Positions 9,178 to 18,329 of a stretch of 64,000 bases of DNA are shown piece after piece; positions within the stretch are counted from its first letter, which is position 1; each line of letters begins with the position of its first letter. The notes under the pieces are model-generated. The model did not search any database, had not been told where the DNA came from, and worked only from the letters and a program-made list of their open reading frames with translations. The stretch is from Lachnospiraceae bacterium (GTDB lineage Bacteria > Bacillota > Clostridia > Lachnospirales > Lachnospiraceae), in contig CABJAV010000001.1 in the NCBI GenBank assembly GCA_902363675.1, positions 62,001-126,000 on the forward strand, read 5' to 3'. The translations under genes and the position numbers were made by a program.

Positions 9178-9185
9178 ACTATACT
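9157..9185 (+). promoter_or_regulatory. Sigma-A promoter of the tartrate transport/dehydratase genes
   Basis: TTGACA (9157-9162) and TATACT (9180-9185) are spaced by 17 bp. The leader to ATG 9265 is about 73 nt and includes GGAGG. The -35 and spacer coincide with the palindrome at 9149-9177. Confidence 0.75.
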
Positions 9186-9264
9186 ACAATTAGAAATTGG
9201 ATACATTATCAAATATCAAAGATAATGAACTTAGGAGTAAGGGAAGAGAGTACGGAGGTGTTTT

Positions 9265-10530
9265 ATGAGTCAGGCAACGATTACATTATTATTTCTGTTG
9301 TTTGCAGTCATTATGTTTGTGTGGGAGAAGATTCCATTAGGACTGACATCGATGATTGTATGTGTGGGGCTGGTTGTTACCGGGGTGCTGGACTGGAAAG
9401 TTGCTTTTTCCGGTTTCATTGACAGCAATGTGATTTTATTTGTTTCGATGTTTATTGTGGGTGGTGCATTGTTCGAAACAGGTATGGCGAACCGGATCGG
9501 TGGTCTGGTAACGCATTTTGCAAAATCTGAGCGGCAGTTGATCGTTGCAATCATGGTTATTGTGGGAGTTATGAGTGGCTTCCTTTCCAATACAGGTACA
9601 GCAGCCATTCTTATTCCGGTTGTAATCGGTATTGCAGCAAAATCCGGATATTCGAGATCACGCCTGTTGATGCCGCTGGTATTTGCAGCAGCAATGGGAG
9701 GAAACCTTTCACTGATCGGAGCACCGGGAAACATGATCGCCCAGTCAGCGATGGAAGGCATGGGAAAATCATTTGGATTTTTTGAATATGCAAAAGTTGG
9801 TATTCCGATTCTCATTGTTGGCATTTTCTTCTTCGCATTAATCGGTTACAAATTATTGCCGGATGCAAAGCCGAATGATGATGTGGTTTTTGATGAGACA
9901 AAAGATTTCAGTAATGTTCCAAAATGGAAACAGTGGCTTTCACTGATCATTCTGATTATTACACTGATTGGCATGATTTTCGAGGATGCTATTGGAATCA
10001 AGCTTTGTGTGGCAGGTGCGATGGGCGCTGTTGCACTGATTCTTACAGGAGTAATCACGGAAAAGCAGGCTTTACAGTCCATTGATTTGAAAACAATTTT
10101 CCTTTTCGGAGGAACTCTTTCACTGGCTTCGGCTTTGGAAGAATCCGGAGCAGGAGAGATGATCGCAACGAAAGTTGTTGGTCTTTTAGGAGATCATCCA
10201 TCACCATATTTATTTACATTTGTTGTATTTATGCTTTGTTGTGTGCTCACAAATTTCATGAGCAATACCGCAACAACAGCATTGATGGTTCCAATCTGTG
10301 TATCGATTGCAAAAGGAATGGGAGCAGATCCAAGTGCCGTATTGATGGCATGTGTGATCGGTGGTTCCTGCGCATATGCAACACCGATTGGAATGCCGGC
10401 AAACACAATGGTAATTACAGCCGGCGGATATACATTTAAGGATTACGCGAAAGCGGGCATTCCCCTAATTCTCGTATCCACAGTCGTAAGTATGATACTT
10501 TTACCGATCATGTATCCGTTTTATCCGTAA
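9265..10530 (+). CDS. SLC13/DASS-family anion transporter, probable tartrate/dicarboxylate
   Basis: A 421-residue polytopic membrane protein with about 11-12 hydrophobic segments. It has the paired SNT signatures of DASS/ArsB-NhaD carriers: SNTGTAAILIPV in the first half and SNTATTALMVPI in the second, each forming part of the substrate/Na+ site. It is shorter than E. coli TtdT (about 490 residues). Because ttdA-ttdB follow 49 nt downstream, uptake of L-tartrate or exchange against a C4 acid is the likely role. A general dicarboxylate carrier is the alternative. Confidence 0.85.
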   Translation: MSQATITLLFLLFAVIMFVWEKIPLGLTSMIVCVGLVVTGVLDWKVAFSGFIDSNVILFVSMFIVGGALFETGMANRIGGLVTHFAKSERQLIVAIMVIVGVMSGFLSNTGTAAILIPVVIGIAAKSGYSRSRLLMPLVFAAAMGGNLSLIGAPGNMIAQSAMEGMGKSFGFFEYAKVGIPILIVGIFFFALIGYKLLPDAKPNDDVVFDETKDFSNVPKWKQWLSLIILIITLIGMIFEDAIGIKLCVAGAMGAVALILTGVITEKQALQSIDLKTIFLFGGTLSLASALEESGAGEMIATKVVGLLGDHPSPYLFTFVVFMLCCVLTNFMSNTATTALMVPICVSIAKGMGADPSAVLMACVIGGSCAYATPIGMPANTMVITAGGYTFKDYAKAGIPLILVSTVVSMILLPIMYPFYP

Positions 10531-10579
10531 TACGTGGTTGGCAGCAAATTGGAAAACATTACACTAAGGAGGCGTCGTT

Positions 10580-11479
10580 ATGACAAAGGAAGAACAGGTA
10601 AAAAAACTCACAGATTACATGGCAAAATTCATTGCTTATACAGCAAAAAAGCTGCCGGATGATGTAATCGCAAAATTACAGGAACTGCGGGATCAGGAAG
10701 ACAGCCCGCTTTCAAAAACCATTTATAACACAATGTTTGAGAATCAGAAGCTGGCAGTGGAATTGAACCGTCCAAGCTGTCAGGATACCGGAGTATTGCA
10801 GTTCTGGGTAAAATGTGGAACAAAATTCCCACTTATCGGAGAACTGGAAGCACTGTTAAAGGAAGCCGTTGTACAGGCGACCTTTGAGGCACCGCTTCGA
10901 CACAACAGCGTAGAGACTTTTGATGAATATAATACAGGAAAAAATGTCGGAAAAGGCACACCTACCGTATTCTGGGATATCGTTCCGGACAGTGATGAAT
11001 GTGAAATTTACACATACATGGCAGGTGGCGGATGTACATTGCCGGGAAAAGCAATGGTTCTCATGCCAGGTGAAGGTTATGAAGGTGTAACCAAATTCGT
11101 GCTGGATGTTATGACAAGCTACGGATTGAATGCATGCCCACCACTTCTTGTCGGTGTCGGTGTTGCAACTTCTGTAGAGACTGCCGCATTACTTTCCAAG
11201 AAAGCACTGATGCGTCCAATCGGTTCCCACAATGAGAACGAGCGTGCTGCAAAAATGGAGAAGCTGCTTGAGGATGGAATCAACGAGATCGGCCTTGGAC
11301 CACAGGGTATGGGTGGGAAGTATTCCGTTATGGGTGTAAATATTGAAAACACGGCAAGACATCCATCTGCAATCGGTGTTGCTGTAAATGTCGGATGCTG
11401 GAGCCATAGAAGAGGACACATTGTCTTTGACAAAGATTTGAACTATACAATTACAACACATTCGGAGGTGACTTTATAA
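10580..11479 (+). CDS. ttdA: L(+)-tartrate dehydratase alpha subunit (class I fumarase family)
   Basis: The iron-sulfur alpha subunit, 299 residues. With TtdB it dehydrates L-tartrate to oxaloacetate in the cytoplasm. The sequence follows E. coli TtdA closely from memory, including [29 protein letters not shown] and CWSHRRGH. The cysteines in [14 protein letters not shown] and GCWSHRR match the three that hold the [4Fe-4S] cluster. The same fold covers two-subunit fumarate hydratase. The length, the TtdB-like partner and the DASS transporter favour tartrate. AAGGAGG precedes the ATG; the stop overlaps ttdB by one base. Confidence 0.88.
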   Translation: MTKEEQVKKLTDYMAKFIAYTAKKLPDDVIAKLQELRDQEDSPLSKTIYNTMFENQKLAVELNRPSCQDTGVLQFWVKCGTKFPLIGELEALLKEAVVQATFEAPLRHNSVETFDEYNTGKNVGKGTPTVFWDIVPDSDECEIYTYMAGGGCTLPGKAMVLMPGEGYEGVTKFVLDVMTSYGLNACPPLLVGVGVATSVETAALLSKKALMRPIGSHNENERAAKMEKLLEDGINEIGLGPQGMGGKYSVMGVNIENTARHPSAIGVAVNVGCWSHRRGHIVFDKDLNYTITTHSEVTL

Positions 11480-12105
11480 TGGTAGAGATGAGAAATGGAA
11501 AAAAGGTACTGATTACACCGGTATCCACAGAAGATTTAAAAGACATTAAAGTTGGAGATATCGTATATCTTGATGGAAGCATGACAACCTGCCGTGATGT
11601 GGCACACAGACGACTGGTTGAAGAAGGAAGAGAACTTCCGGTCGATGTAAGAAACAATGCGATTTTCCATGCAGGACCAATTATCCGTCCTTTGGAAAAT
11701 GATAAGTTTGAGATGGTATCTGTCGGACCAACCACCAGTATGCGTATGGAAAAATTCGAGTATGAATTTGTAAAAAAGACAGGTGTAAAAGTCATCATTG
11801 GAAAAGGCGGAATGAAAGAAAACACAGAACGTGCATGCAAAGAGTTCGGAGCAATCCACTGCGTATTTCCGGCTGGAAATGCAGTTGTTGCAGCCACTGA
11901 AGTAGAAGAAATCGTTCGTGCCGAGTGGCGTGATCTTGGTATGCCGGAGACACTTTGGAACTGCCGTGTAAAAGAGTTCGGACCACTCATCGTATCCATT
12001 GATACCGAAGGAAACAATATGTTTGAAAAGAACAAAGTAACCTTTAATGAGCGCAAGGATGCGGTATACGAAAAAATCAGCAAACAGGTTGGATTTATTA
12101 AATAG
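11479..12105 (+). CDS. ttdB: L(+)-tartrate dehydratase beta subunit
   Basis: 208 residues, the fumarase C-terminal-type subunit. Its sequence tracks E. coli TtdB, including [38 protein letters not shown] and [18 protein letters not shown]. coli TtdB is about 201 residues. It starts in a TAATG overlap with ttdA, which would give equal amounts of the two subunits. Confidence 0.88.
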   Translation: MVEMRNGKKVLITPVSTEDLKDIKVGDIVYLDGSMTTCRDVAHRRLVEEGRELPVDVRNNAIFHAGPIIRPLENDKFEMVSVGPTTSMRMEKFEYEFVKKTGVKVIIGKGGMKENTERACKEFGAIHCVFPAGNAVVAATEVEEIVRAEWRDLGMPETLWNCRVKEFGPLIVSIDTEGNNMFEKNKVTFNERKDAVYEKISKQVGFIK

Positions 12106-12110
12106 CGTGT

Positions 12111-13109
12111 ATGGATAAATTCAGAAAAAGTCTGCTTTTGTCCATCAAAATAGGAATCGGCTGCAGTGCTGCGGTGTATCTGGCGCAGCATCTGCAGCTG
12201 GATTATGCAGCATCGGCGGGAACCATTACACTGCTTACCGTGATGACATCCAAGTGGGAATCCCTGCGGCTGGCAGGACTCCGTATCGTTACCTTCCTCC
12301 AGACCGTCGTATTGGCATGGGCGGTATTTACATTTATTCCCAATCCATGGGTTGCGTACGGAATTCTACTGGCCACAGTGGTATTTATCGCGGAGATATC
12401 CGGCTGGCGGGCAACGACTTCGGTCAATGCCGTGATTGCTGCACACTTATTATCCGATAAAAATTTAGATCATGCAGTATGGAATGAATTTGGTCTGGTC
12501 ATGATCGGGATTGTTATAGCCATTCTGATGAATCTCTATCATGCAAACGCCATTAACCGCAAATCCCTGATTACCCATATGCGGCGGGCAGAGAAACGTT
12601 TGCAGGAAATTCTCGAAATTCTGGCGGATTATCTTGCAAACTGTCCACAGGAAAGAAGTGTGTGGGATGAGATTTGTGCACTGGAACAGGAATTACAGGG
12701 GTATGTGCATGAGGCGTATGAATATCAGAACAATACCTTTCCTTCGCATCCGTTATATTACATTTTTTATTTTGAAATGCGTTATGATCAGTGCCAGGTA
12801 TTGCATAATCTGCATTATGAGATGAAAAAAATACGTACAATGCCAAAAGAGGCGGCGGTGATTTCGGAATATATCCGTTATCTGATTCCTTATGTTGTGG
12901 AATATAATCATCCGGAATCGCAGTCAGAAGAACTTGCACGTATTTGTAATGAAATGAAAAAAGAGGAACTTCCACAGACGATGGAAGCGTTGGAAAGTCG
13001 TGCCATGCTCTATCATATCCTGATGGATCTTGAAGAGTTTCTGGTATATAAAGCCCGGTTTATTCGTGGGCTGGACGAACAACAGAAACGAAAATACTGG
13101 AAAACTTAA
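12111..13109 (+). CDS. Aromatic acid exporter (ArAE/DUF939) family membrane protein
   Basis: 332 residues. Four or five hydrophobic segments fill the first about 145 residues, including GCSAAVYLAQ and a SVNAVIAAHLL region, followed by a long cytoplasmic helical domain. This is the ArAE_1 N-terminal plus C-terminal layout. The family is linked to efflux of aromatic or other carboxylic acids, but most members have no proven substrate. It starts 5 nt after ttdB, so it is in the same unit and could export an organic acid. A terminator-like hairpin follows at 13131. Confidence 0.8.
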   Translation: MDKFRKSLLLSIKIGIGCSAAVYLAQHLQLDYAASAGTITLLTVMTSKWESLRLAGLRIVTFLQTVVLAWAVFTFIPNPWVAYGILLATVVFIAEISGWRATTSVNAVIAAHLLSDKNLDHAVWNEFGLVMIGIVIAILMNLYHANAINRKSLITHMRRAEKRLQEILEILADYLANCPQERSVWDEICALEQELQGYVHEAYEYQNNTFPSHPLYYIFYFEMRYDQCQVLHNLHYEMKKIRTMPKEAAVISEYIRYLIPYVVEYNHPESQSEELARICNEMKKEELPQTMEALESRAMLYHILMDLEEFLVYKARFIRGLDEQQKRKYWKT

Positions 13110-13130
13110 TTCAAATATGAAAAAAATATA

Positions 13131-13170
13131 AACACCGGCAGATTGCTTGACGAAGTAATTTGCCGGTGTT
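13131..13170 (+). terminator. Hairpin after the tartrate/ArAE unit
   Basis: AACACCGGCA and TGCCGGTGTT pair perfectly; the stem extends by GATT/AATT with one wobble. It is followed by ATTATTT rather than a pure T run, so termination may be partial. Its right arm overlaps the candidate marR promoter. Confidence 0.6.
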
Positions 13171-13175
13171 ATTAT
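13147..13175 (+). promoter_or_regulatory. Candidate promoter of the marR-ABC operon
   Basis: TTGACG (13147-13152) and TATTAT (13170-13175) are 17 bp apart. An 11-bp palindrome, TAACAATGTTA (13194-13204), lies just after the expected transcription start and could be the MarR operator. Both are pattern matches only. Confidence 0.45.
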
Positions 13176-13231
13176 TTAACACGCGCAAATACTTAACAAT
13201 GTTATGTGATTGAAAAACAAGGAGTGTAACT

Positions 13232-13708
13232 ATGAAAACCAGAGACGAACTTTATGAAGATATGTTTCGCGCCATGAATCAGTTTCATAAGCTGAAATTC
13301 GGTGACATAATGCAAAACATGAACAAAGCGGACTTCATCGTAATGAATGTGATAATGAAAAAGGGACAGGATGACAAGATGACGATCTCGGAGCTGGCTT
13401 CTACGGCAAGAATGCTCCCGTCAGCAATCTCAAGAACGCTGAGGGGATTGGAAGAAAAAGGATACGTGGAACGTACCATCAACAAAAATGACCGACGCAA
13501 TACATACGTGGAACTGACGGCGGAGGGCAAAAAGCAGACCAGCGCAGTACAACGGGAAATGCGTGACTTTGGAAAAACGGTGATGGCAAAGTTGGATGAG
13601 CAGGAAATGAATCAACTGATCTTGTACCTGAATAACATTTACAGTATTGCAGAAAAGGAACTTGAGGCTAGAAAAATCAAGGACAGAAAGGAAAGAAAGC
13701 ATGAGTAG
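13232..13708 (+). CDS. MarR-family transcriptional regulator
   Basis: 158 residues with the MarR winged helix: LASTARMLPSAISRTLRGLEEKGYVER is the recognition region and KNDRRNTYVELTAEGKK the wing. Flanking helices would form the dimer. AAGGAGT stands 8 nt before the ATG. The 3' end overlaps the first ABC transporter gene by 8 nt. MarR genes placed in front of paired ABC exporters are normally local, drug- or lipid-responsive repressors. Confidence 0.92.
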   Translation: MKTRDELYEDMFRAMNQFHKLKFGDIMQNMNKADFIVMNVIMKKGQDDKMTISELASTARMLPSAISRTLRGLEEKGYVERTINKNDRRNTYVELTAEGKKQTSAVQREMRDFGKTVMAKLDEQEMNQLILYLNNIYSIAEKELEARKIKDRKERKHE

Positions 13709-16025
13709 GATATTTAAAAATATGCTTCCCTACTGGAAAGCAGTCATAATTATTATTGCGCTGCTGTTCGTCCAGGCATGGTGTGACCTGTCACTTCCGG
13801 CATATACGTCGGATATCATCGATGTGGGAATTCAGAACAATGGTGTGGAGCATGTTGTGCCGGAAAAGATGACTGCAGATGAATTTGATACGGCACAGTT
13901 TATTATGACGGATAAGGAAACGAATACATGGAAAGACATCTATGAAAAGAAAGATGATCTGTATGAGTTAAAAGATTTATCCAATAAGGAACTGAATGAT
14001 ATTGATGAGGAACTTACGATTCCGCTCATTATGAATTACCAGATGCGTGCGATGGAAGTGGATACTTTTAAGGAGACAATCGCAAAGCAGATGGGAAAAG
14101 ATGTATCGGCTTTTGCTGACATGAGTGTGGAAGATATCGGTGCAATGATGCATGTGGACCTGAAAAGTTTCAAGCAGGAGAAAGAGGATGATGACGGAAA
14201 CAAAATCAAAGTCGACTGTGTGGACGTAAGACCGATATTTGCCAATATGCTGGCAAGCGGTGCGATGGAAAAAGACCAGATTCTTTCCATGCGTGACACG
14301 ATGGAGGATACCATTGATACGATGGGAAGTTCTCTTGTGAAATCTATGGGCATTGCCTATGCGGTAGCAGCGGACAAAGACGCAGGTGTGAATGTGGATA
14401 AGATTCAGAAATCCTATCTGCTCCGTGCAGGACTGAAAATGGTCGGCATGGCACTTCTGATGGGACTGGTTACGGTTCTCGTTGGATTCTTTGCATCACG
14501 TATTGGTGCAGGAATCGGTATGAATCTGCGCGATGGTGTGTTCAAACGGGTCGTTGGATTTTCCAATGCAGAGATGGACCGCTTTTCTACAGCATCCTTA
14601 ATCACGCGAAGCACGAACGATATTCAGCAGATCCAGATGGTATCTGTGCTGCTTCTTCGTATGGTTGCCTATGCACCAATCCTTGGTATCGGTGGTGTGC
14701 TCAAAGTTATGCAGACCGGAGCCGGAATGGGCTGGATCATTGTTCTGGCAATTCTTGTGATTCTTGGATATGTCATGGTACTGATGTCTGTGACTATGCC
14801 AAAATTCAAACTGATGCAGAAGCTGGTCGACAATATCAACCTGGTTTCGCGTGAGATTCTTACAGGACTTTCCGTTATTCGCGCATTTGGCCGTGAGAAA
14901 AAAGAAGAAGAACGTTTTGACGGTGCGAATAAAGAGTTGACAAAGACTATGCTTTTTACAAACCGTGTCATGACATTTATGATGCCTGGTATGATGATGA
15001 TCATGAATGTACTTACCGTAGGAATTGTATGGGTAGGTGCGCACAAGATTGATGCAGGAACGATGCAGGTCGGTGCAATGACTGCATTTATCACTTATGC
15101 AATGATGATTGTTATGTCATTTTTGATGCTGACAATGATGTCGATCATGCTTCCGCGTGCAGCTGTTGCAGCAGAGCGTATCGATGAAGTTATCCATACA
15201 GAGTCTTCCATTCAGGATCCAAAAGCTCCGGAAGAACTGACGGTACATGATGGAGTTGTTCGTTTCGAACATGTAAACTTCAGATATCCGGGGGCAGAGG
15301 AAGATGTATTACATGATATTGATTTCGTGGCAGAACCGGGAAAGACGACGGCAATCATTGGAAGTACCGGTTGCGGTAAATCCACGCTGGTCAACCTGAT
15401 TCCGCGTCTCTATGATGTGACAGGCGGACAGATCACACTGGATGGCAAAGACATCCGCAATATTACGATGGCAGATCTGCGTGAGGAGATTGGTTTTGTA
15501 CCACAGAAGGGTGTATTGTTTTCCGGAACGATCGCATCGAACTTACGCTTTGGTAAAGACGATGCAAGTGATGAGCAGATCAAAAAAGCAGCAGAAATCG
15601 CACAGGCAACTGAGTTTATCGAGGCAAAAGATGATAAATATGATTCATCGATTGCGCAGGGCGGAAGCAATGTTTCCGGTGGACAGAAGCAGCGACTTGC
15701 AATTGCCAGAGCCATTGCAAAAGATCCGAAGATATTTATTTTCGACGACAGTTTTTCCGCACTGGATTTGAAAACAGATGCGGCACTTCGTAAAGCACTT
15801 GCAGAAAATGTAAAGGACAGCACGGTGATTATCGTAGCGCAGCGAATCAGTACGATTCTTCATGCAGAACAGATCCTGGTACTGGATGACGGTCGCATTG
15901 TAGGAAAAGGAACACACGAGGAACTGTTAAAGAATTGCAGCGTATATCAGGAAATTGCAAAATCCCAGTTATCTGCAAGTGAGCTTGGACTGAATGAAAG
16001 TGAGGTGGCTGAAAATGAGCAGTAA
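13701..16025 (+). CDS. ABC exporter half-transporter A with large ectodomain and degenerate ATP site
   Basis: 774 residues: a six-helix ABC exporter membrane domain plus an ATPase domain. ATG 13701 (MSRIFKNM) is chosen because it starts at the first helix and overlaps marR by 8 nt. Between TM1 (about 13-33) and TM2 (about 245-265) lies about 200 hydrophilic, acidic residues predicted outside the membrane, unlike the usual short loop. Walker A is GSTGCGKST (about 553-561) and the signature VSGGQKQR is intact. Walker B ends FDD (Asp683) in place of the catalytic Glu. It pairs with the next gene as a heterodimer exporting an unknown drug, lipid or peptide. Confidence 0.9.
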   Translation: MSRIFKNMLPYWKAVIIIIALLFVQAWCDLSLPAYTSDIIDVGIQNNGVEHVVPEKMTADEFDTAQFIMTDKETNTWKDIYEKKDDLYELKDLSNKELNDIDEELTIPLIMNYQMRAMEVDTFKETIAKQMGKDVSAFADMSVEDIGAMMHVDLKSFKQEKEDDDGNKIKVDCVDVRPIFANMLASGAMEKDQILSMRDTMEDTIDTMGSSLVKSMGIAYAVAADKDAGVNVDKIQKSYLLRAGLKMVGMALLMGLVTVLVGFFASRIGAGIGMNLRDGVFKRVVGFSNAEMDRFSTASLITRSTNDIQQIQMVSVLLLRMVAYAPILGIGGVLKVMQTGAGMGWIIVLAILVILGYVMVLMSVTMPKFKLMQKLVDNINLVSREILTGLSVIRAFGREKKEEERFDGANKELTKTMLFTNRVMTFMMPGMMMIMNVLTVGIVWVGAHKIDAGTMQVGAMTAFITYAMMIVMSFLMLTMMSIMLPRAAVAAERIDEVIHTESSIQDPKAPEELTVHDGVVRFEHVNFRYPGAEEDVLHDIDFVAEPGKTTAIIGSTGCGKSTLVNLIPRLYDVTGGQITLDGKDIRNITMADLREEIGFVPQKGVLFSGTIASNLRFGKDDASDEQIKKAAEIAQATEFIEAKDDKYDSSIAQGGSNVSGGQKQRLAIARAIAKDPKIFIFDDSFSALDLKTDAALRKALAENVKDSTVIIVAQRISTILHAEQILVLDDGRIVGKGTHEELLKNCSVYQEIAKSQLSASELGLNESEVAENEQ

Positions 16026-17868
16026 TCAGGAAGTCAGACATCAGCAGCCAAGAAGAAGAGGTCCGATGGGACGTGGCATGCAGCCGGGCGAAAAACCGAA
16101 AGATTTAAAGAAGTCCATTAAGCAGCTGATGCAATATATCGGAAAATACAAAATCGGCATTTTTATTGTTATGATCTGTGCAGCCTGCTCTACCGTATTT
16201 ACCGTAATCGGACCAAAGATTTTAGGTAAAGCGACAACCGCTTTATCCGAGGGGCTGATGGATAAAATCAAAGGCACCGGAAGTATCGATTTTACAAAAA
16301 TTGGAATCATCCTGTTGTTTGTATTGGGGTTGTATCTGTGCAGTGCATTGTTCAGCTTTATTCAGGGCTGGATCATGACAGGTGTGACCCAGAAAGTATG
16401 TTATCAGCTGCGAAAAGAAATTTCAGAGAAAATCAATCGCATGCCGATGAAGTATTTTGAGAGCCGTACGTACGGTGAGGTTCTCTCCCGTATCACCAAT
16501 GATGTCGATACGTTAGGACAGGGACTGAACCAAAGTATTACGACCATTATTACTTCCGTTGCAACGCTGATTGGTGTATTGATCATGATGCTGAGCATTT
16601 CTCCGCTCATGACACTGATCGCTTTGGTTATTCTTCCTATTTCTATGGGACTGATCGGATTCGTGACGAAGAAATCGCAGAAATTCTTCTGTGCACAGCA
16701 GGAATATCTGGGACATATCAACGGTCAGGTCGAGGAAGTCTATGGAGGACATCTTGTGATCAAGGCTTTTAACCGCGAGAAAGATACGATTGATGAGTTT
16801 GAGAAAACAAACAAAATTCTTTATGATTCTGCATGGAAATCCCAGTTCTTATCCGGTATGATGCAGCCAATCATGATGTTTGTCGGAAACCTTGGATATG
16901 CCTGCGTGGCTTTGACCGGTGGTTTACTTGCAATCAAAAATGTAATTACGATCGGTGATATTCAGGCGTTCATTCAATATGTAAAGAACTTTACCCAGCC
17001 AATCCAGCAGATTGCACAGGTCATCAATATGGTACAGTCGATGTCTGCTGCATCGGAGCGTGTATTTGAATTCCTGAATGAAGAAGAGGAAGTACAGATT
17101 GTAGAAAATCCGGCAGATATTACAACCATCACAGGCGAAGTTACCTTTGATCATGTGCATTTTGGTTATAATCCGGAGCAGATTATTATCAATGATTTCA
17201 GTGCTAAGGTAAAGCCGGGTCAGAAGATCGCAATCGTAGGACCGACCGGAGCCGGAAAGACAACAATGGTAAAACTGCTCATGCGTTTCTATGATGTAAA
17301 CAGTGGTGCGATTCTGTTGAATGATCACAATATCAAAGACTTCAACCGAAGAGAACTGCGCGATGCATTTGGTATGGTATTGCAGGATACCTGGCTGTTT
17401 AAAGGAACCATCATGGAGAATATCCGCTACGGAAGACTCGATGCAACCGATGAGGAAGTGATTGCAGCGGCAAAAGCTGCCAGAGCGCATCATTTCATTC
17501 AGACACTTCCGGGTGGGTATCAGATGGAGTTAAATGAAGATGCCAGCAACGTATCACAGGGACAGAAACAGCTTTTGACCATTGCAAGAGCGATTCTTGC
17601 AGATAACAAGATTCTCATTCTCGATGAGGCAACTTCTTCCGTCGATACAAGAACCGAAATTGAGATTCAGAAAGCGATGGATAATCTGATGAAGGGCAGA
17701 ACAAGTTTTGTTATCGCCCACAGACTTTCCACGATCCGTGATGCAGATCTCATTCTTGTTATGAAAGACGGCGATATTATTGAACAGGGTAACCACGAGG
17801 AACTTCTTGCAGCGAACGGTTTCTATGCAAACCTTTACAATTCGCAGTTTGAAGATGTAGTGGCTTAG
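16015..17868 (+). CDS. ABC exporter half-transporter B with catalytic ATP site
   Basis: 617 residues. A basic N-terminal tail (about 40 residues, RRRGPMGRG) is followed by six helices and an ATPase domain. Walker A is GPTGAGKTT. Walker B is LILDEATSSVD with catalytic Glu538, and the H-loop is in IAHRLST. The signature reads VSQGQKQ rather than LSGGQ. This complements half-transporter A: the degenerate site combines A's Asp Walker B with B's altered signature, as in TM287/288-type exporters. ATG 16015 has GAGGTGG 6 nt upstream and overlaps the preceding gene by 11 nt. Confidence 0.92.
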   Translation: MSSNQEVRHQQPRRRGPMGRGMQPGEKPKDLKKSIKQLMQYIGKYKIGIFIVMICAACSTVFTVIGPKILGKATTALSEGLMDKIKGTGSIDFTKIGIILLFVLGLYLCSALFSFIQGWIMTGVTQKVCYQLRKEISEKINRMPMKYFESRTYGEVLSRITNDVDTLGQGLNQSITTIITSVATLIGVLIMMLSISPLMTLIALVILPISMGLIGFVTKKSQKFFCAQQEYLGHINGQVEEVYGGHLVIKAFNREKDTIDEFEKTNKILYDSAWKSQFLSGMMQPIMMFVGNLGYACVALTGGLLAIKNVITIGDIQAFIQYVKNFTQPIQQIAQVINMVQSMSAASERVFEFLNEEEEVQIVENPADITTITGEVTFDHVHFGYNPEQIIINDFSAKVKPGQKIAIVGPTGAGKTTMVKLLMRFYDVNSGAILLNDHNIKDFNRRELRDAFGMVLQDTWLFKGTIMENIRYGRLDATDEEVIAAAKAARAHHFIQTLPGGYQMELNEDASNVSQGQKQLLTIARAILADNKILILDEATSSVDTRTEIEIQKAMDNLMKGRTSFVIAHRLSTIRDADLILVMKDGDIIEQGNHEELLAANGFYANLYNSQFEDVVA

Positions 17869-17912
17869 TCATGATTGCGCAAACAAAATTATGAAAAATA
17901 TCTAAAAAAATC

Positions 17913-17941
17913 TTGAAAAATACATTGATACACGATATATT
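17913..17941 (+). promoter_or_regulatory. Candidate promoter of the riboswitch-symporter transcript
   Basis: TTGAAA (17913-17918) and TATATT (17936-17941) are 17 bp apart, about 25 bp before the first riboswitch aptamer. It is AT-rich, so chance matches are possible, but position and spacing fit. Confidence 0.55.
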
Positions 17942-17962
17942 GTTTTTTAGGGCAATTTTCGA

Positions 17963-18140
17963 CATGAAGTTTGCAGGAAAACGACGCAAGTCTACCGAAG
18001 GAGTAACACTCTCAGGTGCCGGCTGACCGGTGCAACTGTAAATGGATCGACTCTCTGGAGACACCTGGATATGACCAGGGGCCGAAGGTGCAACATACGC
18101 GATGTGTATGAATCTCTCAGGCAACAGGACAGAGAAGATA
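17963..18140 (+). ncRNA. Tandem glycine riboswitch
   Basis: Two consecutive aptamers carry the conserved glycine-riboswitch strings. The first has TACCGAAGGAGTAA (17993-18006) and CTCTCAGGT (18010-18018), followed by the linker ACTGTAAATGGA. The second opens CTCTCTGGAGACAC (18051), has GCCGAAGGTGCAA (18081-18093) and AATCTCTCAGGCAA (18111-18124), and closes with AGGACAGAGA. The gene below is an amino-acid:cation symporter of the AgcS family, a common target. Control of glycine/alanine import is inferred. Confidence 0.92.
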
Positions 18141-18276
18141 TCTTTATCAAAGTATAAATCGTATCTTCTATCCCATGTGTGCATTGCATACATGGGATAA
18201 TTTATACAGACAGAACAATGATTCAGAAATACAAAGTTTCCTGTCTGTGAACCAATCAAGGGAATCTCCCGATTTT
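18133..18276 (+). promoter_or_regulatory. Riboswitch expression platform with alternative hairpins
   Basis: AGAAGATA (18133-18140) can pair with TATCTTCT (18162-18169), but the same bases form the 3' side of the second aptamer P1 stem, so the two are exclusive. Further hairpins follow: ATCCCATGT/ACATGGGAT (18170-18198), ACAGACAG/CTGTCTGT (18206-18248) and AATC-AA-GGGA/TCCC-GATT plus TT (18254-18276), the last weakly terminator-like. Which one acts as the switch cannot be settled by eye. Confidence 0.5.
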
Positions 18277-18329
18277 CCAGAAGTTTTGAAAAATGCACAC
18301 AATACAAAAGAAACGAGAGGTATAAAAGT

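Noticed and set aside
11451..12191. 246-codon minus-strand frame opposite ttdB
   Set aside because: Shadow of ttdB: low-complexity Ser/Thr/Phe composition, no ribosome site, and the plus-strand frame matches TtdB from end to end.
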